From positions 1 to 15,863 of the forward strand of contig CAYJDG010000049.1 in NCBI GenBank assembly GCA_964368875.1: a DNA stretch of 15,863 bases, given 5' to 3'. Source of the DNA: CAYJDG01 sp964368875 (GTDB lineage Bacteria; Pseudomonadota; Alphaproteobacteria; Micavibrionales; Micavibrionaceae). Positions 1 to 5,644 of the stretch are shown piece after piece (positions within the stretch are counted from its first letter, which is position 1; the number at the start of each line of letters is the position of its first letter). A program made the position numbers and the translations under genes. The notes below the pieces were generated by a model. It made no database searches and was not told the DNA's origin. It worked only from the letters and a program-made list of their open reading frames with translations.

Positions 1-527
1 TCCTGAATCGCCTTCTCGCAGAAAGCATCCAGATCATCCGGCTTACGGCTGGTGACGAGGCCGTTGTCGACGTGGACGGGTTCGTCCATCCATGAGCCTC
101 CGGCATTGATGATATCGGTCTTGAGGCTCGGCCATGACGTGACGACGCGGCCTTTCAGAATACCGGCTTCCACCAGCAACCATGGACCGTGACAGATCGC
201 GGCAATGGTTTTTCCGGCGGCGAAGAAGTCTTTGACAAACTTGACGGCGTCTTCGTTGACGCGCAGCGCGTCCGGATTGGCGAGGCCGCCCGGAATCACC
301 AAGCCGTCATATTCGGTCGCGCTCACGTCATTGACCGTGCGGTCGACCTTGAATTTTTCGGCTTTATCCAGATGCGCCACGCCCTGAATTTCACCGTCTT
401 TGAGTGAGACAAGCTCGACAACCGCTCCGGCGGCTTTGATATCGCGCCATGGGCGGGTCAGTTCAACTTGCTCAAAGCCGTCGGTCGCGAGAAAAGCAAT
501 GCGTTTGCCAGTGAGATTAGCGGTCAT
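1..527 (-). CDS. PfpI/DJ-1 family (type 1 glutamine amidotransferase-like) protein, 3' end cut off
   Basis: The visible 175 residues match the PfpI/YhbO class of the DJ-1/PfpI superfamily, cytoplasmic proteins described as proteases, glyoxalases or deglycases that protect against carbonyl stress. The nucleophile elbow is AICHGPW, with Cys112 followed by His113. An early acidic stretch (DGFEQVEL, residues 16-23) holds the Glu that normally polarises this Cys. GLVIPGG (75-81) and TSRKPDDLDAFC (159-170) are also typical of the subfamily. The family is about 180-190 residues long, so only a short C-terminal tail is missing beyond the left edge. The start is the ATG at 527-525, preceded by a CAGGAG ribosome site. 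It diverges from the patatin-like gene across 115 bases. Family assignment is firm; the exact substrate is not shown by the sequence. Confidence 0.93.
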   Translation of the reverse strand, partial: MTANLTGKRIAFLATDGFEQVELTRPWRDIKAAGAVVELVSLKDGEIQGVAHLDKAEKFKVDRTVNDVSATEYDGLVIPGGLANPDALRVNEDAVKFVKDFFAAGKTIAAICHGPWLLVEAGILKGRVVTSWPSLKTDIINAGGSWMDEPVHVDNGLVTSRKPDDLDAFCEKAIQ

Positions 528-557
528 GGAAGGCTCCTGAGATAAGGTGAAAATACA

Positions 558-593
558 CCGGAACCAACGGCTGGCGGGCCGCCAAAGTTCCGG
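558..593. promoter_or_regulatory. Nested inverted repeat in the divergent PfpI/patatin intergenic region
   Basis: An outer pair CCGGAAC (558-564) and GTTCCGG (587-593) encloses an inner pair TGGCGG (572-577) and CCGCCA (579-584). Neither strand shows a long T run after it and it lies 5' of both genes, so a terminator is unlikely. An operator or a leader hairpin is more plausible. The function is inferred from position only. Confidence 0.4.
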
Positions 594-642
594 CACCTCA
601 AAAAAGACTGGCATCCACCGGGGCGGTCATTAAACTGCGTCT

Positions 643-1872
643 ATGGTTCGTAACTGCATAATTTCCCTCGTTCTTCTTCTGACGCTCACCGGGTGCGGCA
701 CCATTCCGCTGCACACGACTCCCCCCGAAGATAAAGCCGCGCAGGCGGTTGTCTCGGGGTTCAGCCCCAATATCCGCGCCTGGGGCGATGTCGCTCCGCA
801 TAATCTTGACGCAGTCGTGGTCAAGCGCCTCGCGGAATATAAACAATCTCATGCGGCGTATTTTGCCGAACACGGTGTCTATCCGCCGATGGATTATCTG
901 GCCCTGTCTGGCGGTGGTAGTGATGGCGCGTTTGGTGCAGGGATTTTGTGCGGCTGGTCGGCATCCGGCAAGCGCCCTGATTTCACCATCGTGACGGGTA
1001 TCAGCACAGGCGCACTGATCGCGCCGTTTGCGTTTCTCGGGTCTGACTATGACCCACAACTCCGGCAAGTTTATACCACGCTACGCTCAGAAAACATTTT
1101 CATGGGCACACTCTCGACCGTTCTGGATGGGCTAACGGGCGGCATGGCGCTGACGGACACCGCCCCGCTTGCCAAAAAGATCGAGGAAACGATCACGCCC
1201 GAGATGTTCACCCGCATTGCCGCAGAGCACCGCAAGGGCCGCCGGCTGCTGATAGGCACGACCAATATGGAAGCACAACGGAGCATCATCTGGGATATCG
1301 GGTCGCTCGCCAATTCCGGCAATCCGGATGCGCTTAAACTTTTTCACCAGATCCTGCTCGCCTCGGCGGCCATTCCAGGTGTGTTCAAGCCCGTGTTCAT
1401 CGACGTGACGATTGATGGCAAACACTACAACGAAATTCACTCGGATGGCGGCGTGACCGCGCAGGTTTTCCTCTATCCCCTGCAATCAACCAGCCGCGAA
1501 AGCGCCCTGTTCAAGGAAAGCGGTATCGAGCGTCATTTGTATGTCATCCGCAACACCAAGATCACACCGGAATACAGCGAACTGCAACCGAACGTCAGGT
1601 CGCTGTCGCAACGTTCGATTGAAACCCTGATCAAATATCAGGGCATCGGTGATCTGTTTAAACTCTATGTCGGGGCGCAGCGCGACGGCATCGCCTATAA
1701 TTTGATTCAGGTCCCGCCCGAATTCTCCGCCGAGTCCAAAGAACTGTTTGATCCCGTCTACATGTCGAAGATTTTCGAGCTGGGCTACAAGATGGGCGCC
1801 GACGGCGTGCCATGGCAAAACAAGCCCCCGGGCGCGGCGTATGTTGATGACGTGCCGGTTGCGGCGAATTAG
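643..1872 (+). CDS. Patatin-like phospholipase family lipoprotein
   Basis: This 409-residue protein is a probable membrane-anchored lipid acyl hydrolase. The N-terminus is a lipoprotein signal with lipobox LTGC (Cys18). The patatin domain begins near residue 85 with the Gly-rich oxyanion loop GGGSDGAFGAG (90-100). The nucleophile elbow is GISTG (119-123, Ser121) and the catalytic Asp lies in SDGG (Asp268), giving the usual Ser-Asp dyad. The loop has Asp94 where classical patatins carry Arg or Lys (GGGxRG); exported bacterial members with the GGGxxGAFGAG form vary here. No strong Shine-Dalgarno sequence precedes the ATG at 643, but an ATG directly before a good lipoprotein signal supports this start. 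Its stop overlaps the stop of the convergent small lipoprotein gene by four bases. The lipid substrate is unknown. Confidence 0.9.
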   Translation: MVRNCIISLVLLLTLTGCGTIPLHTTPPEDKAAQAVVSGFSPNIRAWGDVAPHNLDAVVVKRLAEYKQSHAAYFAEHGVYPPMDYLALSGGGSDGAFGAGILCGWSASGKRPDFTIVTGISTGALIAPFAFLGSDYDPQLRQVYTTLRSENIFMGTLSTVLDGLTGGMALTDTAPLAKKIEETITPEMFTRIAAEHRKGRRLLIGTTNMEAQRSIIWDIGSLANSGNPDALKLFHQILLASAAIPGVFKPVFIDVTIDGKHYNEIHSDGGVTAQVFLYPLQSTSRESALFKESGIERHLYVIRNTKITPEYSELQPNVRSLSQRSIETLIKYQGIGDLFKLYVGAQRDGIAYNLIQVPPEFSAESKELFDPVYMSKIFELGYKMGADGVPWQNKPPGAAYVDDVPVAAN

Positions 1873-2216
1873 TCGCGGCAATAGCCTTCGTTATCCCTGA
1901 CGATCAGGCAGTCTTTCTTATCGGCCAACCATTTCATACCTGTTTCCGCTCCTGTCCCTTTACGGATCGTGGCCGGGTGTCCGTTGCGCGAAAATTCAAT
2001 CTTGCCATCGACAGCTTTGCCGAAATATCCAACCACGCCATCCAGATCCTTGATCTGAATGTTATAACCGTCACCTTTGCTTTGCGAAATCAGCAGATAG
2101 GTGCCTTCAGGGCCGAGCCACTTGCCCATATAGCTCGGGTCAAGCGGTTCGGACATCGTGAAGGACGAGCACGCGCTCAGGATCAGGGTCGTTGTCAGCA
2201 GGGCGATTTTTTTCAT
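1869..2216 (-). CDS. Small lipoprotein of unknown function
   Basis: A 115-residue protein with a clear lipoprotein signal: MKKIALLTTTLILSAC, lipobox LSAC, Cys16 lipidated. The mature part has alternating hydrophobic residues and many Gly (GTYLLISQSKGDGYNIQI, then GKIEFSRNG), suggesting a small beta-rich fold. Two C-terminal cysteines (KDCLIV and GYCRD) could form a disulphide in the periplasm. I recognise no named family. The start lies only four bases after the stop of the RcnB-like gene, with a TAAGG ribosome site inside that gene's end, so the two form one operon. The 3' end meets the patatin-like gene in a TTAG overlap, leaving no room for a terminator. That this is a real gene is well supported; its function is not. 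Confidence 0.85.
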   Translation of the reverse strand: MKKIALLTTTLILSACSSFTMSEPLDPSYMGKWLGPEGTYLLISQSKGDGYNIQIKDLDGVVGYFGKAVDGKIEFSRNGHPATIRKGTGAETGMKWLADKKDCLIVRDNEGYCRD

Positions 2217-2220
2217 GTCC

Positions 2221-2733
2221 CTACCTTAACGAAATCACCCGGTCGAGAACAGTCCCATCCCATTTGGAAACAAGAAGAATATCGCGGTTGACCCACACAT
2301 AGCGTGTGTCGGGGTGCGGGCGTGGCAGGGATTTCGTCACATTGCCGGGCAGGTTCCAGGTTATGACACCCGGCTCAAGTCTCCGGCCAACCTGATATGG
2401 CTGTAACCGGTCACAGTCATAATAGCCGCGCCAGCCGATGTTGCTGCCACACTGGCGGTTGTAGGCTTCGTAGAATCTGCGGCTGACATCTTCACGTTCG
2501 CGCGGGGACAGATTCACATTCCAATAATTATAGCTACGGTTGTCACGGTCGTGACGGTCATATCGGTCGTGCCGATCATACCGGTCATGGTCTTTATCGC
2601 CATAGCCGTAGCGTTGATAAGACCCATACTGATTGCCGTTATTATTGGTGTCGTGCGCGAACACAGTGCTGCCACCTGTGGCAGACAGGATCAGAACTGA
2701 GGCTGTAAGAACAAGGGAGCGCAGGCGAGTCAT
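2221..2733 (-). CDS. RcnB/CigR-like periplasmic protein
   Basis: A 170-residue exported protein with a Sec signal ending near Val-Phe-Ala (residues 24-26). A His/Asp/Arg/Tyr-rich linker follows, with a tandem RYDRHD-type repeat around residues 48-64. The C-terminal part has the pattern of the RcnB/CigR group: LEPGVITWNLPGNV (119-132), LPRPHPDTRYVWVNRDILLV (136-155), then a WDGTVLDRVISL ending. In that group this is a small periplasmic domain; RcnB of E. coli takes part in nickel/cobalt homeostasis and CigR is an anti-virulence membrane protein. Metal binding by the His/Asp repeat is plausible but inferred. The ATG at 2733 has AAAAGGA upstream. It is first in a two-gene operon with the small lipoprotein. 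Family level is likely; the specific role is unknown. Confidence 0.75.
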   Translation of the reverse strand: MTRLRSLVLTASVLILSATGGSTVFAHDTNNNGNQYGSYQRYGYGDKDHDRYDRHDRYDRHDRDNRSYNYWNVNLSPREREDVSRRFYEAYNRQCGSNIGWRGYYDCDRLQPYQVGRRLEPGVITWNLPGNVTKSLPRPHPDTRYVWVNRDILLVSKWDGTVLDRVISLR

Positions 2734-2754
2734 GGTCGGTATTCCTTTTATGTA

Positions 2755-2780
2755 TATCGACGCTTCACATGAAGCGGATA
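2755..2780. promoter_or_regulatory. Palindrome upstream of the RcnB-like operon
   Basis: CGCTTCA (2761-2767) and TGAAGCG (2770-2776) are separated by two bases, flanked by TATC (2755-2758) and GATA (2777-2780). It lies 22-47 bases upstream of the ATG at 2733. A two-base spacer suits a dimeric DNA-binding regulator better than an RNA hairpin. No T run follows, so it is unlikely to terminate the upstream HbpS-like gene. The operator role is inferred. Confidence 0.4.
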
Positions 2781-2841
2781 CAGGAATAACGGATTTGGCC
2801 CTGCGCTCCCCCGGCTTTAGAGGATCACAAACTGTGACAGA

Positions 2842-3612
2842 TTACTTCTGCGCTGGCGCAGCAACCTTCGATGTTGGGGGCAACGTTGCCGCAACGTCTG
2901 GTTCCTTGCCACCGCAGGTTGGATGACCATAGCCGCTCGGGCTCTTGCCGGCGGACACGTCATAAATGATCTGGTCATTCTTGGTCGGGGCAACGCCTGC
3001 CGTGACGTAATCCAGCTTCAGCGTCGCGCGGGTGCGCCAGGCGATATTATGATCGGCACATGACGTGTCACCGCTCACACCCAAACCACCGACAATACGT
3101 CCGTCTACGCCGTACAAGGCCAGACCGCCGCCAAAAACGTTGACACCGCCAACAACCGATCCAACCATTGGATCGACGTTCTTGCCGAAGTCATCGAAGA
3201 CACCTTTATAGGCCGCGGCAACATTGACCGGATTACTTTCTTGCAACCCAAACAGTGAACCACCTGGCTGAACCGCAGAATAAAGGTTCGCTGTCGAAAG
3301 GGCCAAGCCATCGAGGCTGAACGCGTTTGCAGTGTAGGCTTTTTGCGCTGAAATCACGCGGCTGCCGGGCCATTGCGACCCCGGCATTGCACCTGTGTAT
3401 GCCACAGCGCAAACAGTTCCGGAGCGGTCCACAATCGTGCCCCACATATCGAGATTGAGGCCGCCGTTGTTTTGCAGACGCGCAGCCTTAAGCGCTTCGA
3501 CAAGCGACTCATATTTCGGCAGCTCATTGCACGAAGGATAATCGGCAGCCTTGGCTCCGGTAGCAAGACACATCAAAGCGAGGGTGCTGGAAAAAGCGAG
3601 GCGGTAATTCAT
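2842..3612 (-). CDS. Secreted GlcG/HbpS (heme-degrading/binding, former DUF336) family protein
   Basis: The gene encodes 256 residues beginning MNYRLAFSS, with a Sec signal cleaved near GAKA-ADYPSC. The mature protein is a GlcG/HbpS domain: LVEALKAAR near the start, WGTIVDRSGTVCAVAYTG, then SAQKAYTANAFS, a Gly-rich core (GGVNVFGGGLALYG), and the signature GGLGVSGDTSCADHNIAWRT. Members bind or sense haem or small molecules; the periplasmic versions are poorly characterised. An upstream in-frame ATG at 3639 would add nine residues, but AAGGAGA lies correctly before the ATG at 3612 and the signal peptide begins there, so 3612 is chosen. Six cysteines suggest disulphides. It follows the EF-hand gene on the same strand but a terminator separates them. 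Family call is firm; ligand unknown. Confidence 0.85.
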   Translation of the reverse strand: MNYRLAFSSTLALMCLATGAKAADYPSCNELPKYESLVEALKAARLQNNGGLNLDMWGTIVDRSGTVCAVAYTGAMPGSQWPGSRVISAQKAYTANAFSLDGLALSTANLYSAVQPGGSLFGLQESNPVNVAAAYKGVFDDFGKNVDPMVGSVVGGVNVFGGGLALYGVDGRIVGGLGVSGDTSCADHNIAWRTRATLKLDYVTAGVAPTKNDQIIYDVSAGKSPSGYGHPTCGGKEPDVAATLPPTSKVAAPAQK

Positions 3613-3664
3613 GGGTATTCTCCTTGGTGGAATAAGCATTTTAAAAAAATCAGTCTGTAAGATA

Positions 3665-3694
3665 CACGAAAAGCCGACATTGAATGTCGGCTTT
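3665..3694 (-). terminator. Intrinsic terminator after the EF-hand gene
   Basis: A perfect 11-base-pair inverted repeat AAAGCCGACAT / ATGTCGGCTTT (3670-3680 and 3684-3694) has a three-base loop. Read on the minus strand it ends in four T residues and lies just past the EF-hand stop at 3721. The T tract is short, so efficiency may be moderate. It can form on both strands. It separates the EF-hand gene from the HbpS-like gene. Confidence 0.75.
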
Positions 3695-3720
3695 CTGTGT
3701 TCGACCTAAAAGCGTTAAGC

Positions 3721-4185
3721 TTATTGGCCTGAGGAAGACGATGTATTATTCAGCGAAGCCGAATTATAGCTCTGCAATTCAGCAGAGGTTACTTTGCCAT
3801 CGCTGTTCTTGTCAATCGACCCGAAGGTGATGCTGCCGTTGGCACGGGCTGTTGCACTGTTGTTCAGCTCTTGTGAACTGATAATGCCGTTGCCGTTCGT
3901 GTCAATCGAACCGAAATCAAGCGCCGTGTTGGATGACGCTGAGGCATCACCTTGCGCGGTGCTATCGGTTCCAATTGATGGAAGCGTCGTGTTGGTATTG
4001 ACATCTGCGCCCACATTAACGCCAGCACTGCCGGCAGTTGGGTTGCTGACTGTACCGCTGGTACCAGCAGACAGGCTAGTGCTCGAACCTGTAGAGCTGC
4101 CTGAGGTTGTGCTGGAAGCCGAAGCCGGTGCAGCGCTCAGAACGGCAATTACAGCCGCAGATAGGTAAAGTGATGTAGCTTTCAT
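3721..4185 (-). CDS. Secreted Ser/Thr/Gly-rich protein with two EF-hands
   Basis: A 154-residue exported protein. A Sec signal (MKATSLYLSAAVIAVLSAAP, cleavage near ASA) leads into a low-complexity Ser/Thr/Gly/Asn region (about residues 24-88). Two canonical calcium-binding loops follow: DTNGNGIISSQE (95-106) and DKNSDGKVTSAE (125-136), each with acidic or Asn side chains at positions 1, 3 and 5, Gly at 6 and Glu at 12. Both loops sit in the same frame of a 30-residue repeat that starts FGSID (91 and 121), showing internal duplication. The start is the ATG at 4185, with AAGGAG correctly spaced; an upstream start at 4287 would put 34 non-signal residues in front. A calcium-binding periplasmic or secreted role is likely; the partner is unknown. 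It diverges from the small lipoprotein gene at 4360. Confidence 0.85.
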   Translation of the reverse strand: MKATSLYLSAAVIAVLSAAPASASSTTSGSSTGSSTSLSAGTSGTVSNPTAGSAGVNVGADVNTNTTLPSIGTDSTAQGDASASSNTALDFGSIDTNGNGIISSQELNNSATARANGSITFGSIDKNSDGKVTSAELQSYNSASLNNTSSSSGQ

Positions 4186-4243
4186 CAATGTTCTCCTTCT
4201 TCTGTTTTGAGTAAGCACCTGCCTAATGGCTGATCGCCGCACA

Positions 4244-4318
4244 TGGTTCCAGATTAATTTCCCTGTACAGAAATTGTGGTGGATCAAGTGTTTATGGAAC
4301 CAATCGCGCTCGGGCGCG
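4244..4318. promoter_or_regulatory. Inverted repeats in the divergent intergenic region 4186-4359
   Basis: This 174-base region is the longest in the window without a gene and must hold the promoters of both flanking genes. An eight-base inverted pair, TGGTTCCA (4244-4251) and TGGAACCA (4295-4302), is separated by 43 bases. Right after it is a GC-rich hairpin CGCGC-TCGG-GCGCG (4305-4318). No convincing -35/-10 pair could be assigned by eye. A regulatory role is inferred from the symmetry and the position. Confidence 0.3.
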
Positions 4319-4359
4319 TTAATCCAGTACTTTTCTTATTATTATCATTGGAGATAAAC

Positions 4360-4752
4360 ATGAAATTTACAAAACCCGCCTGCGTAACCCTTCTGACCCT
4401 CACTCTTGCCCTTGGTGCCTGCAGCAATGCAGACATCCGACCAGCCTCTCAGGCGCCGCGCACCTATGTTTCAGCGCACGATACAATTGATGGCGAATGC
4501 AGAAGCGAAGTTTCTCAGGTTGGTACTGGCAGCAATGTTAAACATTATCGGAATGACGGGCGCTTTACCGTTGAAGATACGTTGCCGATGAAAGGCCATT
4601 TCGTTCGCTGTGCGACCGAGCAGACCACTCAGCCAACGGAAAACAAACCGATGCATGCTGAAGAAAACAGCGTTAACCGTAGCGAACCACATTACACCGT
4701 TCGTGACACTCACAACGGCGTACGCGTTGATCGTAACGGCAACCGCTACTAA
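4360..4752 (+). CDS. Small lipoprotein of unknown function
   Basis: A 130-residue protein starting MKFTKPACVTLL, with a lipoprotein signal and lipobox LGAC (Cys21). The mature part is polar and without obvious domains; two further cysteines (GECRSE and VRCATE) could pair. The C-terminus is rich in Asn/Arg/Gly (NGVRVDRNGNRY). The ATG at 4360 has TTGGAG seven bases upstream; a more distal in-frame start at 4276 would place 28 residues before the signal peptide and is rejected. It diverges from the EF-hand gene and converges on the L,D-transpeptidase gene with a four-base stop overlap (CTAA). I do not recognise a family. It is a real exported lipoprotein gene, but its function is open. Confidence 0.82.
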   Translation: MKFTKPACVTLLTLTLALGACSNADIRPASQAPRTYVSAHDTIDGECRSEVSQVGTGSNVKHYRNDGRFTVEDTLPMKGHFVRCATEQTTQPTENKPMHAEENSVNRSEPHYTVRDTHNGVRVDRNGNRY

Positions 4753-5276
4753 GGCTTGATAAGTATTGGCGTACCTACGTCGACAAGGGCGTAGATTTCT
4801 TCGATAGATGCGTTACGCACCGTGATGCAGCCCTGCGTCCAGTTGGGCTTCATCCGGTCGAAGAAACCGGAAACACCGCCCTTGTCGCCGTGAATGCCAA
4901 CCATACCGCCTGGGTCAACGCCCAGGCGTTTTGCGTAGGCCTTGTCGGCCTCATTAGGATAGGAAATGCGCAGGAATTTCTGAAATTTTTTGCTGTCGTG
5001 TTTCTCATCGATTACATACAGCCCTTCGGGCGTGCGTCCGTCCCACTCCTGAACCTTATGGCCGATAGGACTGCTACCCAAGGATAGAATGCTGTAGGAT
5101 TTCACGATATGTCCGCCTGACCACAGCGTGATTGATTTGCCGCTTTTTTCCATGACGACATAATCGACTTTGATATCAGACTGCATCAGCTTCCTCGATG
5201 GACCGGGAGCGCATGCGCTCAATGCCAGCATGACGGTTAGCAGGGAAACGACCCGGAGCATGCTCACCCTGCTCAC
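4749..5276 (-). CDS. L,D-transpeptidase (YkuD domain) lipoprotein
   Basis: A 175-residue envelope enzyme that probably forms or cleaves peptidoglycan cross-links. The signal ends in lipobox LSAC (Cys22), so it is membrane-anchored. The YkuD domain shows GSSPIGHKVQEWDGRTPEG (67-85), HGDKG (129-133) and the catalytic NWTQGCITVRN (145-155) with His129, Cys150 and Arg154. This resembles the YafK/DpaA-like group, in which E. coli DpaA detaches Braun lipoprotein from peptidoglycan; whether this protein acts likewise cannot be told. The chosen start is a GTG at 5276 that overlaps the receiver gene stop as GTGA. An ATG at 5261 with AGGG five bases upstream is an equally good start and keeps the full signal peptide. 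It is last in the kinase-receiver operon and overlaps the convergent lipoprotein gene by four bases. Confidence 0.9.
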   Translation of the reverse strand: MSRVSMLRVVSLLTVMLALSACAPGPSRKLMQSDIKVDYVVMEKSGKSITLWSGGHIVKSYSILSLGSSPIGHKVQEWDGRTPEGLYVIDEKHDSKKFQKFLRISYPNEADKAYAKRLGVDPGGMVGIHGDKGGVSGFFDRMKPNWTQGCITVRNASIEEIYALVDVGTPILIKP

Positions 5277-5644
5277 GCGGCGAGAGCTTTTTTGATTGTT
5301 TCATTGAGAACGTCGAAATCAATCGGCTTGGAGAGATACGCGGTCGGCTCAAGATGGGTGACCGAGTGACGGTCGCGCGGATCGCCAAGCGCTGTGAGGA
5401 AAATAAACGGCAGGTTGCTGTATTGTGGATAAACCCCCCGGATGCGCTCCAGCAACTGATAGCCTGACATGACTGGCATGGCGCGGTCGCAAATAATCAG
5501 GTCGGGTTCGATTTCCTGTAACTTGGACATCCCTTCCTGGCCGTTATAGGCCAGCACGACCTTATACCCCTGCGCGCTCAGTTCGGCGTTAAGGATTTCG
5601 CACAGCGCGGCTTCGTCTTCGATGACAAGGATAGTTTTACTCAT
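5273..5644 (-). CDS. Single-domain response regulator (CheY-like receiver)
   Basis: A 123-residue receiver domain with no output domain. The acidic pair is Asp10/Glu11 (VIEDEAAL), the phospho-acceptor is Asp53 in ICDRAMP, the switch Thr84 is in FLTAL and Lys106 is in SKPID, so all conserved residues are present. The protein should accept phosphate from the upstream kinase and act through protein contact or as a phosphorelay intermediate rather than by binding DNA. Its ATG (5644-5642) overlaps the kinase stop as ATGA and its stop overlaps the GTG of the L,D-transpeptidase gene. The three genes are therefore probably co-transcribed and translationally coupled. The target of the phosphorylated receiver cannot be deduced. 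Confidence 0.95.
   Translation of the reverse strand: MSKTILVIEDEAALCEILNAELSAQGYKVVLAYNGQEGMSKLQEIEPDLIICDRAMPVMSGYQLLERIRGVYPQYSNLPFIFLTALGDPRDRHSVTHLEPTAYLSKPIDFDVLNETIKKALAA

Noticed and set aside
598..1068. 156-codon minus-strand open frame near the PfpI/patatin region
   Set aside because: It covers the patatin signal peptide and active-site region in antisense and lacks any family feature.
2825..2837. TCACA-AAC-TGTGA after the HbpS-like stop as a CRP/FNR-type site or terminator
   Set aside because: It lies at the 3' end of the gene, the half-site spacing does not fit CRP (TGTGA-N6-TCACA), and there is no T run.
3613..3639. Upstream start for the HbpS-like gene at 3639
   Set aside because: The ATG at 3612 has AAGGAGA at good spacing and begins the signal peptide.
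4186..4287. Upstream start for the EF-hand gene at 4287
   Set aside because: It would put 34 charged residues before the signal peptide; AAGGAG precedes the ATG at 4185.
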